Assembly: GCA_005889445.1 (NCBI GenBank)
Contig: VBGS01000047.1
Coordinates: 2,819 to 26,628, forward strand
Direction: 5' to 3'
Length of the DNA stretch: 23,810 nucleotides
Source of the DNA: Chloroflexota bacterium
GTDB taxonomy: Bacteria > Chloroflexota > Limnocylindria > P2-11E
Each line of letters starts with the position of its first letter. Positions within the stretch are counted from its first letter, which is position 1. This document shows, piece after piece, positions 14,191 through 23,183 of the stretch. The position numbers and the translations under genes were made by a program. The notes under the pieces were generated by a model that saw only the letters and a program-made list of their open reading frames with translations, did no database searches and was not told the DNA's origin.

Positions 14191-14950
14191 TCCGTGCCTC
14201 CACTCGCGCTCCCTGTGGAAGCAGTCCGCCGAGCATGCGGACCGCGATCAAGCTCGCGAGCAGCAACGACCCCAGGATCAGGGGGATCGAGGCCGCGTCA
14301 CCGGGCCAGTGCGCGCCGACACCCTCGCCGAACCAGAAGATCCCGAAGCTCGAGAGCATGGCGCCGACCCCGAACTTCATCCAGTTCTCAGGCACCGCGG
14401 TCAACGGTGAGCGGAGCGCCGCCGCGAGGGCGATGACGATGATCCCCGCGGCGATGGCGCCGACGATCGCCGCGTTCATCGCGCCGATGCCTTTCGCGCC
14501 GAACGCGATGACGATGAACGCGACCTCGGTGCCTTCGAGGAGGACGGCCTTGTACGCGACGAGCGTCCCGACCCAGTCCCACCGATTCCTCCGAAGGCCC
14601 TGCGCCTTCAGCTCCGCGACCTCACGCCGGTAGATCTCCTCCTCGTCGTGCAGAGCAACGATCCCGGCGAAGCGCAGTACGGCTTTGCGGAGCCAGCGGA
14701 GGCCGAAGAGCAGGAGGAGCGTGCCGACGATGCCCAGGAGCAGGCGTTCCGGGACGACGGTCACGAGCGCCACTCCGAGAGTGCCGACGATCACCGCGAG
14801 CGTGAGCGTCGCCAGCACGGTCCCGACGAGCGGTGCGCGCCAGCCCCTTGTGATACCGACCGCGAGCACGATCGTCGTCGCCTCCACGAATTCGACTGCG
14901 CTCGCCAGGAACGACGGCGTCGCGGCGATCGCGAGCGTCACAAGATCCAT
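14183..14950 (-). CDS. COG4280-type integral membrane protein with two ExxE motifs
   Basis: A 255-residue protein with about seven membrane helices arranged as two similar halves around a charged cytoplasmic loop (about 100-125, H-D-E-E-E-I-Y-R-R-E). Each half has an acidic motif in a helix: E-F-V-E (Glu20, Glu23) and E-G-T-E (Glu139, Glu142). Duplicated E-x-x-E-type motifs occur in Ftr1-like iron permeases and related cation transporters, so a cation role is reasonable but unproven. The ATG at 14950 follows the TAG of the binding-protein gene with no gap. I name the COG from the overall pattern. Confidence 0.75.
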   Translation of the reverse strand: MDLVTLAIAATPSFLASAVEFVEATTIVLAVGITRGWRAPLVGTVLATLTLAVIVGTLGVALVTVVPERLLLGIVGTLLLLFGLRWLRKAVLRFAGIVALHDEEEIYRREVAELKAQGLRRNRWDWVGTLVAYKAVLLEGTEVAFIVIAFGAKGIGAMNAAIVGAIAAGIIVIALAAALRSPLTAVPENWMKFGVGAMLSSFGIFWFGEGVGAHWPGDAASIPLILGSLLLASLIAVRMLGGLLPQGARVEARNV

Positions 14951-16500
14951 CTAGCTCTCCACCCATACGTCATTCATCGCCGTGCCGGTCAGGCCGTCGG
15001 GGCCGGGCTTGAAGTCGTGGACCTTGGCAGCCATCGCTTCCACGCGGACCTGGCTCATCACGCCGACGAACGGAAGTATCTCCATCACGCGCTTCTGCGC
15101 GTCGACGTAGGTCTGCTTGCGTTCGGGGGTGCCCAGGTCCTGACCCTGACCCTTGACGAGGAGCGCGTCCAGCTGCGGGTCATTTACGTTCGAGAAGTTG
15201 CTGCCGGAGACTCGGTTCGCCGAGTGGTAGCACACGCGCAGCACACCGTCCGGATCGATGCTCGTCGATGAGGTCGCGGCCATGTTGTGCTTGTAACCGC
15301 GAATGTAGTCGAGATACGGGCCCCGCTCCATGACCTGGACCTTGAGGTCGATGCCCACGTCGCGGAGCTGCGCCTGCATCGCTTGGGCGATCTCGGTCCA
15401 CGGGCTGCGGAACGTGGCGAGCGCGATCTCGAGGTTCTGCCCGTTCTTTTGACGGATCGGGCCCGAGCCGGCTGTCCATCCAGCGGTGTCGAGGATCTGC
15501 TTCGCCTTCGCTGGATCGAAGCTGAAGGCTTTCTCGATCGATTCTTCACGCGCCCACACGCCCTCCGAGAGCGGACCGACGGAGACGTGATGTACCCCGA
15601 AGAAGATCTTGTCAACGATCGACTTCCGGTCGACCGCCCAGTTCACCGCTTCGCGCACCGCGTGATCGTCGGTCGGTGCGCGGGTGACGTTCATGCTGAA
15701 CCCGAGGGTGTGGCTCGCGCGCGGCGACAGCACGAACCGAAAGCGCTTGTCGTCCTTGAGGCGCGCGTAGTCGGCTTCGGGGATCTCGTCGATGAACAGG
15801 TTCTCACCGCTCTCGAGCGTGGCGACGCGCGTGGATGGCTCGGTGATCGCCCGGAATTTGATCTGGTCGAGGTAGGGCGCCGCGCGATTCTTGAAGAGCT
15901 CGGTGGCCCAGCTGTAGTCGGGATTCGCTTTGATCGTCACGACACCATCCGAGGAACGGCCGGCGAACATGAACGGACCGGACCCCACCGGCTCGGCTGC
16001 GACGTCGCCCGGTTTGAGCGTCGTCAGGTACTTGGGAGACAGGATGCCGAAGAAGTACCGCCAGATCTGCAGCATGAACGCGGGGTACGGCTGTTTGAAG
16101 CTGAACACCACCGTCCGGTCGTCGGGTGTGGTGATCTTGTCGATCGGGCCGACGAGCGAGACGACCGCGCCCGCCTTGGTTTTGGGGTCCAGGATGCGGT
16201 CGAACGAACCCTTCACCGCGGCCGAGCTCAGCGTGCTCCCATCGTGAAATTTGACGCCATCACGGAGCGTGAAGGTGAATGTCTTCGACGCGTCGGTGAT
16301 CGTCCACTTCGACGCGAGCGCCGGATAGAACTTCTGGTCGCTGTCCATCGTGATGAGGGCGTCGAGGATGTTCTGCGCGATCTCCCCCGCGGCGGCGCCG
16401 GTGGTAAGCGCCGGATCGATGACGTCGATCTTCTCCACGAGAGGATCGCGATGCTCGCCGCGGCGAGCGCCGAGCGACGGAGCAGCTCACGGCGGTACAT
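14951..16500 (-). pseudogene. Family 5 (peptide/Dpp-type) solute-binding protein, N terminus broken by frameshift/deletion
   Basis: The body (from about 16438) is a family 5 extracellular binding protein: D-P-A-L-T-T-G, L-R-D-G-V-K-F-H-D-G-S, G-S-G-P-F-M-F, and V-R-E-A-V-N-W-A-V-D-R. Such proteins deliver peptides, nickel or similar ligands to Dpp/Opp permeases. The first 20 residues from ATG 16500 form a signal peptide (M-Y-R-R-E-L-L-R-R-S-A-L-A-A-A-S-I-A-I-L) but are in another frame. At 16436-16441 the frame changes, and the expected lipobox Cys, linker and G-G-T-L strand are missing. As it stands the two parts cannot be one protein; a GTG start at 16438 would give a cytoplasmic protein. 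AGGGTG precedes the ATG at good spacing. Either a real mutation or an assembly fault. Confidence 0.82.
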
Positions 16501-16508
16501 GAGGTGAT

Positions 16509-17867
16509 TCACCCTGGACCTCCGCCACTCTTGATGCTGTCCGCGAGGGACGCCTCGAGGATGTCCAGGCCCTCGCCGAGCTGTGCGTCATCGATCGTCA
16601 GCGGCACCAGCGTGCGAATGACGTTCGAGTAGAGACCGGCGCGCAGGAGCAGGAGGCCACGGTCGCACGCTGTGCGAATGACGGCCTCGACGATCTCGGG
16701 AGCCGGCTTCTTCGTCGCTCGGTCGCGCACGAGCTCGATCGCGCGCATGGCACCGACGCCCCGGGCGTCGCCGATGACCCGGTGCTTCGCGGCCAGATCA
16801 GCGAAGCGTTCGCCGATGATCTCGCCGATCCGCGTCGCGCCTGCCAGGATCCCATCACGCTCGATGACCTCGATCGTCGCGATCGCCGCGGCGCACGCGA
16901 TCGGGTGCCCGCCAAACGTGCTTCCGAGTGAGCCGGGACCGAGCTGATCGAAGAGCTCCGCGCGGCCGGTGACCGCGCCGATCGGAAAGCCGGCCCCGAG
17001 CGACTTCGATGTGACGAGCACGTCCGGCGCAACACCCGAGTGCTCGATCGCGAACATCCGTCCGGTCCGGCCCATCCCGGTCTGGATCTCGTCTGCGATG
17101 AACAGGATGTCGTGGCGGCGGCAGATCGCGGCGATGCGCTTCAGGAATCGCGCGGGCGGGACCACGAACCCGCCTTCTCCCTGGATCGGCTCGACGATCA
17201 CAGCCGCGACGTGCTCGGGCGCGAGGTTCGTCTCGAGGACCTGCTCGAACAGGCGCACGTGGAGGTCGGTCAGCTCCTCCTCGCCTGCGCCGCCGATCGG
17301 CCGATACGGATAGGGGTATGGGACGTGTGCGACGTTGGGGCTCGTCGAGCGCATGAATGCCATCCGCGAGTTCTTCGTCTTCCCGGTCGCCGTCATCGCC
17401 GTGTAGGTGCGTCCGTGGAAGCTGTTCTGGAAGGCGATGATCCACTCGCGTCCGGTCGCGACGCGCGCGATCTTGATGGCGTTCTCGACAGCCTCCGCGC
17501 CGCTGTTCGCGAAGACGCTCTTCGTCGCCACCGACGCGTCGCCTCGCGGGTAGATCCGATCGAGCGCTTCGGCGAGACGAACGTAAGGCTCGTACGTGAC
17601 GACCTGGGCGGATACGTGCGCGTACCGTTCGAGCTGCTCGCGCACGGCGGCGATCACATCCGGGTGCTGATGACCCAGATTGAGCGCCCCGATGCCCGCG
17701 ACGAAGTCGAGATAGCGGCGCCCTTCCGGGTCGAACACCTCGGCGCCCAGCGCACGCGCGACGACGACCGGTGTACCCACATGCAATCCGTGTGGCACGT
17801 ACCGCTCGCGAAGGATCCGCGTCTCCGCGCTCGAGAGCCCTGGCGTGGTCTGCACGAGCGTGCTCAT
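16509..17867 (-). CDS. Class III aminotransferase (GabT/ornithine aminotransferase-like)
   Basis: A 452-residue PLP-dependent aminotransferase of class III. Motifs seen are N-S-G-A-E-A-V-E-N-A, F-H-G-R-T-Y, V-E-P-I-Q-G-E-G-G, and A-D-E-I-Q-T-G-M-G-R-T-G with Asp259 that contacts PLP. T-S-K-S-L-G-A-G-F-P follows, with Lys288 as the Schiff-base lysine, then S-T-F-G-G-H-P. It is closest in look to 4-aminobutyrate and other omega-amino acid aminotransferases. The start ATG overlaps the stop of the regulator gene (ATGA), and the binding-protein gene starts eight bases after its stop. In this operon it probably removes the amino group from an amine freed by the hydrolases; that is inferred from context. 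Confidence 0.92.
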   Translation of the reverse strand: MSTLVQTTPGLSSAETRILRERYVPHGLHVGTPVVVARALGAEVFDPEGRRYLDFVAGIGALNLGHQHPDVIAAVREQLERYAHVSAQVVTYEPYVRLAEALDRIYPRGDASVATKSVFANSGAEAVENAIKIARVATGREWIIAFQNSFHGRTYTAMTATGKTKNSRMAFMRSTSPNVAHVPYPYPYRPIGGAGEEELTDLHVRLFEQVLETNLAPEHVAAVIVEPIQGEGGFVVPPARFLKRIAAICRRHDILFIADEIQTGMGRTGRMFAIEHSGVAPDVLVTSKSLGAGFPIGAVTGRAELFDQLGPGSLGSTFGGHPIACAAAIATIEVIERDGILAGATRIGEIIGERFADLAAKHRVIGDARGVGAMRAIELVRDRATKKPAPEIVEAVIRTACDRGLLLLRAGLYSNVIRTLVPLTIDDAQLGEGLDILEASLADSIKSGGGPG

Positions 17868-18772
17868 GCCGCTCCCCCCTTGATGTGGTCATCGATCCGA
17901 ACGCGCAGCTCCTGTAGCTCCTTTGCCGCGGCGAGCGCACCGGCGCGGTCGAGCTCGGCGAGGCCGAAGAGCAACGCGTCCAGGACGACGACCGTGATCG
18001 CCGAAAGGTGGAACATACCGCCTCCCGCCCGATGCGCGGTAAGCGCGACCGTGAACTGCCCCGCCAACGCGAGGCCGAGGGTGTCGGTGAGGAGGATCGA
18101 CCCAAGATGCAGGTCGCGCGCGCGTTCGAGGGTCAGCTCGGCCTCGGGACTCGAGCGGTCGTAGGCGAGCACGATCACCACGTCGCCCTTTCGCATATCG
18201 ATGAGCGCGTCGGCGAGTCCCTGGCCGCGAGCGCCGACCGACACTGCCGCGCGGCGCATGCGACGCAGCCGCGCCGCGAAGTATTCGGCGAGCGGCGCGT
18301 TCGGCCCGAGTCCCTGGATGACCACCCGCTCCGCACCGGCGATCAGCTGGAGCGCGTGGATGAAGTCCGCGTTGCGCAGCGTCTTCCGCGCGTCGTGCAG
18401 CAGCTGCAGCTCGGTCGCGAGCACGTGCTCGAGCACGACCGAGGGATCGTCGCCGAGGTCTTCAAGGCTCCGGCCCAGGCGGAGCGTTGGCGTGGCGCGC
18501 GAGCGGAGCGCATCGCGAAGCTCGGCTTTGAGGGCCGGGAGGCCCGAGTAGCCGAGCGACTGCGCGGCCCGGATAACGGTCGCGTCGCTCGTGTCGAGCC
18601 GCGCGGCGATGTCGACGGCCGACAGGAACATGACCTCCTCGCGATGCTCCGAAAAGAACGACGCGACTCGCTCCTCCGCCGGGCTGAGGTCCGCGCGCGC
18701 GGCGGCGATCCGCTCGTCGAGGGAGGGAGCGCTCCGAGACTTCGTCGTGGTAGCGTTCACCACGTTCGACAT
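17864..18772 (-). CDS. MurR/RpiR-family transcriptional regulator
   Basis: A 302-residue regulator. The N-terminal RpiR helix-turn-helix domain (about 18-92) has L-S-P-A-E-E-R-V-A-S-F-F, A-A-R-L-D-T-S-D-A-T-V-I-R and L-G-Y-S-G-L-P-A-L-K. The C-terminal SIS domain (about 135-260) has V-V-I-Q-G-L-G-P-N-A and V-V-I-V-L-A-Y-D-R-S-S. Such proteins sense phosphorylated sugars or other small ligands through the SIS domain. The start is ATG 18772 (M-S-N-V-V-N-A); the longer open frame upstream crosses into the divergent gene and is not coding. It is first in the leftward operon and divergent from the C45-family gene, so it probably controls both. Confidence 0.92.
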   Translation of the reverse strand: MSNVVNATTTKSRSAPSLDERIAAARADLSPAEERVASFFSEHREEVMFLSAVDIAARLDTSDATVIRAAQSLGYSGLPALKAELRDALRSRATPTLRLGRSLEDLGDDPSVVLEHVLATELQLLHDARKTLRNADFIHALQLIAGAERVVIQGLGPNAPLAEYFAARLRRMRRAAVSVGARGQGLADALIDMRKGDVVIVLAYDRSSPEAELTLERARDLHLGSILLTDTLGLALAGQFTVALTAHRAGGGMFHLSAITVVVLDALLFGLAELDRAGALAAAKELQELRVRIDDHIKGGAA

Positions 18773-18822
18773 GCCTGCACTGTAGTGTATGCTGCGGTCC
18801 AGGATCAAGCGGGGGGGACAGC
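18766..18822 (+). promoter_or_regulatory. Divergent promoter/operator region between the RpiR and C45 genes
   Basis: For the rightward operon a plausible sigma-70-type promoter is tcgaca (18766-18771), 16 bases, then TATGCT (18788-18793), followed by a G-rich ribosome-binding stretch before ATG 18823. The palindrome CACT-gt-AGTG (18778-18787) fills the spacer next to the -10 box, a natural place for repressor binding. On the other strand tacact (18789-18784) could be a -10 box giving the regulator mRNA almost no leader. Element positions are read by eye. Confidence 0.45.
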
Positions 18823-19980
18823 ATGGGAACAGCGCTCGAGCTACCGACGATCGAGGTGAGCGGCGGGCGCCGCGACGTTGGCCGCCAGCACGGTGAGGCG
18901 GCGCGATCACAGATCCGCGACTCGATCGGCTACTACCGCGAGTCGTTCAAGCGGATCACCGGTCTTGAGTGGGCGGAGATCCGCCGTGGCGCACCGCGCT
19001 GGGTGACGCCCATCGACAGCTACCTGCCCGGCATCAGCGACGAGATCCGCGGGATCGCGGAGGGGGCGAGCGTCGATTTCGCGGAGGTGCTCGCGCTCAA
19101 CGCACGCGGCGAGCTCTCCACCCACAACCCGTTCGCTGCCGAAGCCGAGGAGGGCTGCTCCTCATACGCCCTGCTCCCCGAGGCCGCGGGCGACCGTCAC
19201 GTCTACTGCGGTCAGAACTGGGACTGGCGATGCGAGACCGTCGGAACGGTCGTGCTTCTCCGCATCGTCCAACCCGGAAAGCCAACGATCATCATGCAGA
19301 CCGAGGCCGGGCAGGTCGGCCGTCATGGAGCGAACTCCGCGGGCATCGCGCTCAACGCGAACGGCCTGGGGACCCGATGGGGCAAGGGCATCGGCGTGCC
19401 CCAACCGATCATCCGCCGAAAGATCCTGGAGTCCGTGGAGATGCAGACCGCGCTCCGCGCCGTCTTCGAGTCCCAGCAGACCCTGTGTACGAACCTGCTC
19501 ATTACGCATAAGGACGGTTTCGCGATCGATCTCGAGACGACCCCCGATCGCCATGGGTGGATGTATCCGACGGACGGGCTGCTCGTTCATACGAACCACT
19601 TCATCGCGTTCATGCCCGAACAGATCGCCGCGACGTACCGGCCGTTCTCGGTCAACTCGCTCTGGCGCCTGCCACGCCTGACCGACGGTCTGCGTGCCGC
19701 AAAGGCGACGGGCGACTCCGCCGCGGTGCGGGCCGCGATCGGCACCGCCCTGCGCGATCACTTCGGGCATCCGAACTCGGTGTGCAAGCACGGAGATGCG
19801 ACGTCGCAGGGAACGGACCTCAACCAGACGATCGCGTCGAGCATCGTCGACCTCACCACGGGTGAGTACTGGCTCGCGCCAGGGAGCCCGTGCGAGAGCG
19901 AGTACCGCCGCCTGCCGTGGAACCTCTACGACGGGGCGGCGAGCCGGCCCCGAGAGGCGGCGATCGCCGGGCGGGCGTGA
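18823..19980 (+). CDS. C45-family autoproteolytic acyltransferase/hydrolase
   Basis: A 385-residue member of peptidase family C45 (relatives of acyl-CoA:6-aminopenicillanic acid acyltransferase, an Ntn-hydrolase fold). E-E-G-C-S-S-Y-A contains Cys112, the expected nucleophile exposed by self-cleavage between Gly111 and Cys112. G-Q-N-W-D-W (130-135) and the later L-V-H-T-N-H-F are conserved features. The N-terminal part (G-R-D-V-G-R-Q-H-G-like at 15-24) is also typical. No signal peptide is seen. These enzymes cleave or form N-acyl amide bonds. It is the first gene of the rightward operon and its stop overlaps the next start (GTGA). Confidence 0.88.
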   Translation: MGTALELPTIEVSGGRRDVGRQHGEAARSQIRDSIGYYRESFKRITGLEWAEIRRGAPRWVTPIDSYLPGISDEIRGIAEGASVDFAEVLALNARGELSTHNPFAAEAEEGCSSYALLPEAAGDRHVYCGQNWDWRCETVGTVVLLRIVQPGKPTIIMQTEAGQVGRHGANSAGIALNANGLGTRWGKGIGVPQPIIRRKILESVEMQTALRAVFESQQTLCTNLLITHKDGFAIDLETTPDRHGWMYPTDGLLVHTNHFIAFMPEQIAATYRPFSVNSLWRLPRLTDGLRAAKATGDSAAVRAAIGTALRDHFGHPNSVCKHGDATSQGTDLNQTIASSIVDLTTGEYWLAPGSPCESEYRRLPWNLYDGAASRPREAAIAGRA

Positions 19981-20933
19981 CCGGCGGCTCGCGGCTGCGC
20001 GTCTACTCGGGACGGAACCGTCCGGATCTGACGCCGATCTACCGGCTCTTCGAGCGCCTCACCGACACGAAGGTCGAGGTGGAGATGATCTACCACCTCG
20101 ATGTCGAGCAACGGCTCATCGACGAGCGTGCGGATCCCGGCGCCGACGTCCTCGTTACCAACAGCCAGGTCGCCGTCGAGGCCGTTCGCGACCGCGGGAT
20201 CTTCGAACCGTACGAGGCGGAGGTCGCGCGCGCGTACGACGCGTGGCTCCGCGCGCCGGACTTCAGCTGGCTGTCATTCACCGCGTGGCCGCGGACGGCG
20301 ATGATCAATCGCCGGCTGCTCCCCGACTCCGCGGACTGGCCGCGAAGGCTCGAGGATCTCGCGGACCCGCGATTTCGCGGCAAGGTCTCGATGGCGACGA
20401 CGAACGAGGAGACCACCGTCTCCCAGTGGAGCTCGATCCGCGCGGCACGGGGCGACGTGTACGCGTGGGCGCTCGCCGATCGGCTGATCGCGAACGGGCT
20501 CCGTACGTACGAGTCCAACAAAGCGACGCGCGAGGCGCTCGTCCGCGACCGGAACGAAGTCGCTCTGGTGAACTCCTCCAACTACCACGTCTTCTTGATG
20601 GAGGGCAATCCGGTCGGCGAAGCGTGGCTCGACCAGGAAGATGGCGGCCTGGGTACCCAGGTCGAAGCGCACGTGGTCGCGCTCGTCCGCGGGGCGAGGC
20701 ATCCGGATGCCGGCCGCGCCTTCATCGACTTCCTGCTCGGGCCCGAGACGCAGACGCTGCTCGCGCGCATGTTCGGGGAGACGCCGGTCAACCCACGCGC
20801 GGTGACCGGAACGGTGCGGCCGCTGTCCGCCGTCCGCCGCACCCCCGTTCCGCTGGCGAAGATCACCGAGCTCCGCGACACGACGCGCGCGCACCTGGCC
20901 AAGAAGGGCTTCGCTCCGCCCGCTCGCGATTAG
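19977..20933 (+). CDS. Family 1 (iron/polyamine-type) solute-binding protein lacking a signal peptide
   Basis: A 318-residue protein with the fold of ferric iron or polyamine binding proteins (FbpA/FutA/PotD-like). It begins almost at once with the first beta strand L-R-V-Y-S-G-R-N, then A-D-V-L-V-T-N-S, W-P-R-R-L-E-D-L-A-D-P-R-F-R-G-K-V, H-P-D-A-G-R-A-F-I-D-F-L-L and F-G-E-T-P-V-N-P. The only start close to this is GTG 19977, overlapping the C45 stop by four bases; no hydrophobic signal or lipobox can be read in frame upstream. As written it would stay in the cytoplasm, which is odd for the family. No matching family 1 permease is nearby. Confidence 0.83.
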   Translation: MTGGSRLRVYSGRNRPDLTPIYRLFERLTDTKVEVEMIYHLDVEQRLIDERADPGADVLVTNSQVAVEAVRDRGIFEPYEAEVARAYDAWLRAPDFSWLSFTAWPRTAMINRRLLPDSADWPRRLEDLADPRFRGKVSMATTNEETTVSQWSSIRAARGDVYAWALADRLIANGLRTYESNKATREALVRDRNEVALVNSSNYHVFLMEGNPVGEAWLDQEDGGLGTQVEAHVVALVRGARHPDAGRAFIDFLLGPETQTLLARMFGETPVNPRAVTGTVRPLSAVRRTPVPLAKITELRDTTRAHLAKKGFAPPARD

Positions 20934-20941
20934 GAGGGTCC

Positions 20942-22204
20942 GTGCTCGACTGGCTCAGCGTCGACGGGAAGAAGCTGCTGGTCACGAGGATCCTCCGGAC
21001 CTTCGCCTACGGTTACCTCGCCGTCGTCCTTGGGCTGTACCTCGACAAGCTCGGGATGGGGCCCGTGGAGGTCGGCCTCGTCTTCACCGCCGCGATCGCC
21101 GGGTCGGCGGTGATGACGATCTTCTGGTCGATCGTCGCCGACCGGTACGGCCGCCGCCGGACCGTCGCGACGATGGCGATCCTCATGTTCGTCGGTGGGC
21201 TCGTCTTCGCGCTGACCAACAGCTTCTGGATGCTGATGCTGGGCGCGTTCACCGGGACGATCAGCGCGACGAGCTCCGAGGTCGGAGTCTTTCAGACGGT
21301 CGAGCAGGCGGTCCTGCCGCAGACGGCACCGAACGACCGCCGCACGTGGCTCTTCTCGATCTACAACACGGCCGCGAACTTCGCCGGGGCGCTGGGTTCG
21401 CTCGCCGCCGCTTCGGTTGGCTTCTTCGCGGCGCTCGGGCTCTCCGGGGCGGATGCGTTCCGCCCGCTCTTCGTCCTGTACGCGCTGATCGGGCTCGCCA
21501 ACTTCGCGATCTTCGTGACGCTTTCCGACAAGGTCGAGCTGGCGAAGGTGGAGGGCGAACGCCGATTCATCGGGATCCATCGGTCCACCGGCACCGTCGC
21601 GAAGCTCTCGCTCCTCTTCGGCCTTGACTCGTTCGCCGGCGGATTCGTGGTGCAGTCGGTGGTCGCGTACTGGTTCTACCTGCGCTGGGGCCTCGATCCG
21701 GAGGCGCTCGCGGGAATCTTCTTCTGGGTCGGCATCCTGTCCGGCCTCTCCCTCCTCGCCGCCGGCTGGCTCGCCGAGCGGATCGGCCTGCTCAACACGA
21801 TGGTCTTCACGCATCTGCCCTCGCAGATCGCGCTCGTGCTGATCCCGATCGCGCCGACGGCGTGGCTCGCCGTCGCCTTCTACCTCGCGCGGATGAGCGT
21901 CTCCCAGATGGACGTTCCGACCCGGCAGTCGTTCACGATGGCCGTCGTCGATGCGGATGAGCGCACGGCGACCGCGGGTATCACGAACGTCGCACGGACC
22001 GGGTCAGCGGCGATCGCCCCCACGTTCGCGGGAATGGCGTTCAGCGCTGCGGCGCTCGGGCTGCCGTTCTTCATCTCCGGAGCGCTGAAGATCGTGTACG
22101 ACGTCGCGATCTACTTCACCTTCCGCAACGTCCACCCGCCGGAGGAGCGGGAGCGGCACGCGCGACGGGTCGCGCAGGCGGCCGCGAAGACGACGACGAC
22201 GTGA
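20942..22204 (+). CDS. MFS transporter
   Basis: A 420-residue major facilitator with about 12 membrane helices. The loop motif A is present as A-D-R-Y-G-R-R-R (residues 66-73) between helices 2 and 3; a weaker version, A-E-R-I-G, follows in the second half. The start is GTG 20942, preceded by a strong AGGAGG at seven bases; the open frame runs far upstream across two other genes but is not coding there. The C-terminal tail is basic and rich in Ala and Thr. Substrate unknown; the operon suggests export or uptake of the compound handled by the C45 enzyme. Confidence 0.9.
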   Translation: MLDWLSVDGKKLLVTRILRTFAYGYLAVVLGLYLDKLGMGPVEVGLVFTAAIAGSAVMTIFWSIVADRYGRRRTVATMAILMFVGGLVFALTNSFWMLMLGAFTGTISATSSEVGVFQTVEQAVLPQTAPNDRRTWLFSIYNTAANFAGALGSLAAASVGFFAALGLSGADAFRPLFVLYALIGLANFAIFVTLSDKVELAKVEGERRFIGIHRSTGTVAKLSLLFGLDSFAGGFVVQSVVAYWFYLRWGLDPEALAGIFFWVGILSGLSLLAAGWLAERIGLLNTMVFTHLPSQIALVLIPIAPTAWLAVAFYLARMSVSQMDVPTRQSFTMAVVDADERTATAGITNVARTGSAAIAPTFAGMAFSAAALGLPFFISGALKIVYDVAIYFTFRNVHPPEERERHARRVAQAAAKTTTT

Positions 22205-22238
22205 GCTTTAGGGTGTAGGCCGGAACGAGAGGGGGAGC

Positions 22239-23183
22239 GTGGCCAAGTTCGTCGCGCAGCGGCTTGTCGAGACGATTCCGGTGCTGCTGCTCGCCTCGCT
22301 GCTGGTGTTCTCGATCCTGCACCTGGTCCCGGGAGATCCGATCGACGCGATGATCGGCGCGGCCTCGTTCGGCGTCGGCGACCGCGCGGCGCAGGAGCAG
22401 CTCGTCGCGCAGCTCCGGGACCAGCTCGGCCTGAACGATCCGCTGCCGATTCAGTACCTCCGCTGGCTGTGGAACGCGACGCATCTCGATCTGGGAGAGT
22501 CGTTCATCCGCCATCAGGCCGTTGTGAAGGTGATCGGCGATCGGCTGCCGAGCACGGTCGAGCTGGCTGGGGCCGCCCTCGTCCTCTCGGTGACCCTCGG
22601 GGTCGTGCTCGGGATCGTTGCGGCCACCAAACGCAACTCGCCGATCGACCGGCTCGTCATGTTCTTCTCTCTCGGCGGCGTGTCGATCCCCAGCTTCTTC
22701 TTCGCGATCCTGCTCATCCTGCTGTTTTCGGTGACCCTCGGCCTGGTCCCGGCGACCGGCTCCGGGGGCCTGGACCGGCTGATCCTTCCCGCGCTCGTTC
22801 TCGGCTACGAAGGGACGGGACTCATCGCGCGGCTGACGCGGGCGTCGCTTCTCGACGTCCTCGGCCGGGAGTACGTGCGGACGGCCCATGCGAAAGGGCT
22901 CCCGCCGCGTTCGGTCCTCCTCGGCCACGCGATGCGAAACGCGCTGATCCCGGTCGTCACGATCGTGGGTCTCCAGCTGGGACGGCTGCTCGCCGGGAGC
23001 GTGATCGTGGAGACGATCTTCGCGCGGCAGGGGATCGGCCAGCTCGCGATCGACTCGATCATCGCGAAGGACTATCCCGTCGTGCAGGGCGTCATCCTTT
23101 TGACCGCGACGACCTACGTCATCGCGAATCTGATCGTCGACGTCTCGTATGGCTTCATCAACCCCAGGATCCGCGCCGCCTAG
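22239..23183 (+). CDS. ABC transporter permease, DppB/OppB type
   Basis: A 314-residue permease with a first helix at 12-30, a short external domain ending D-L-G-E-S-F, and five more helices. The conserved V-P-G-D-P motif follows helix 1, and the EAA loop reads E-Y-V-R-T-A-H-A-K-G-L (211-221), which contacts the ATPase. This is the first of the two Dpp/Opp-type pore subunits. The start is GTG 22239 after GAGAGGGGGAG. A 34-base gap separates it from the MFS gene. The family 5 binding protein on the opposite strand (14951-16500) is the likely partner. Confidence 0.93.
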   Translation: MAKFVAQRLVETIPVLLLASLLVFSILHLVPGDPIDAMIGAASFGVGDRAAQEQLVAQLRDQLGLNDPLPIQYLRWLWNATHLDLGESFIRHQAVVKVIGDRLPSTVELAGAALVLSVTLGVVLGIVAATKRNSPIDRLVMFFSLGGVSIPSFFFAILLILLFSVTLGLVPATGSGGLDRLILPALVLGYEGTGLIARLTRASLLDVLGREYVRTAHAKGLPPRSVLLGHAMRNALIPVVTIVGLQLGRLLAGSVIVETIFARQGIGQLAIDSIIAKDYPVVQGVILLTATTYVIANLIVDVSYGFINPRIRAA

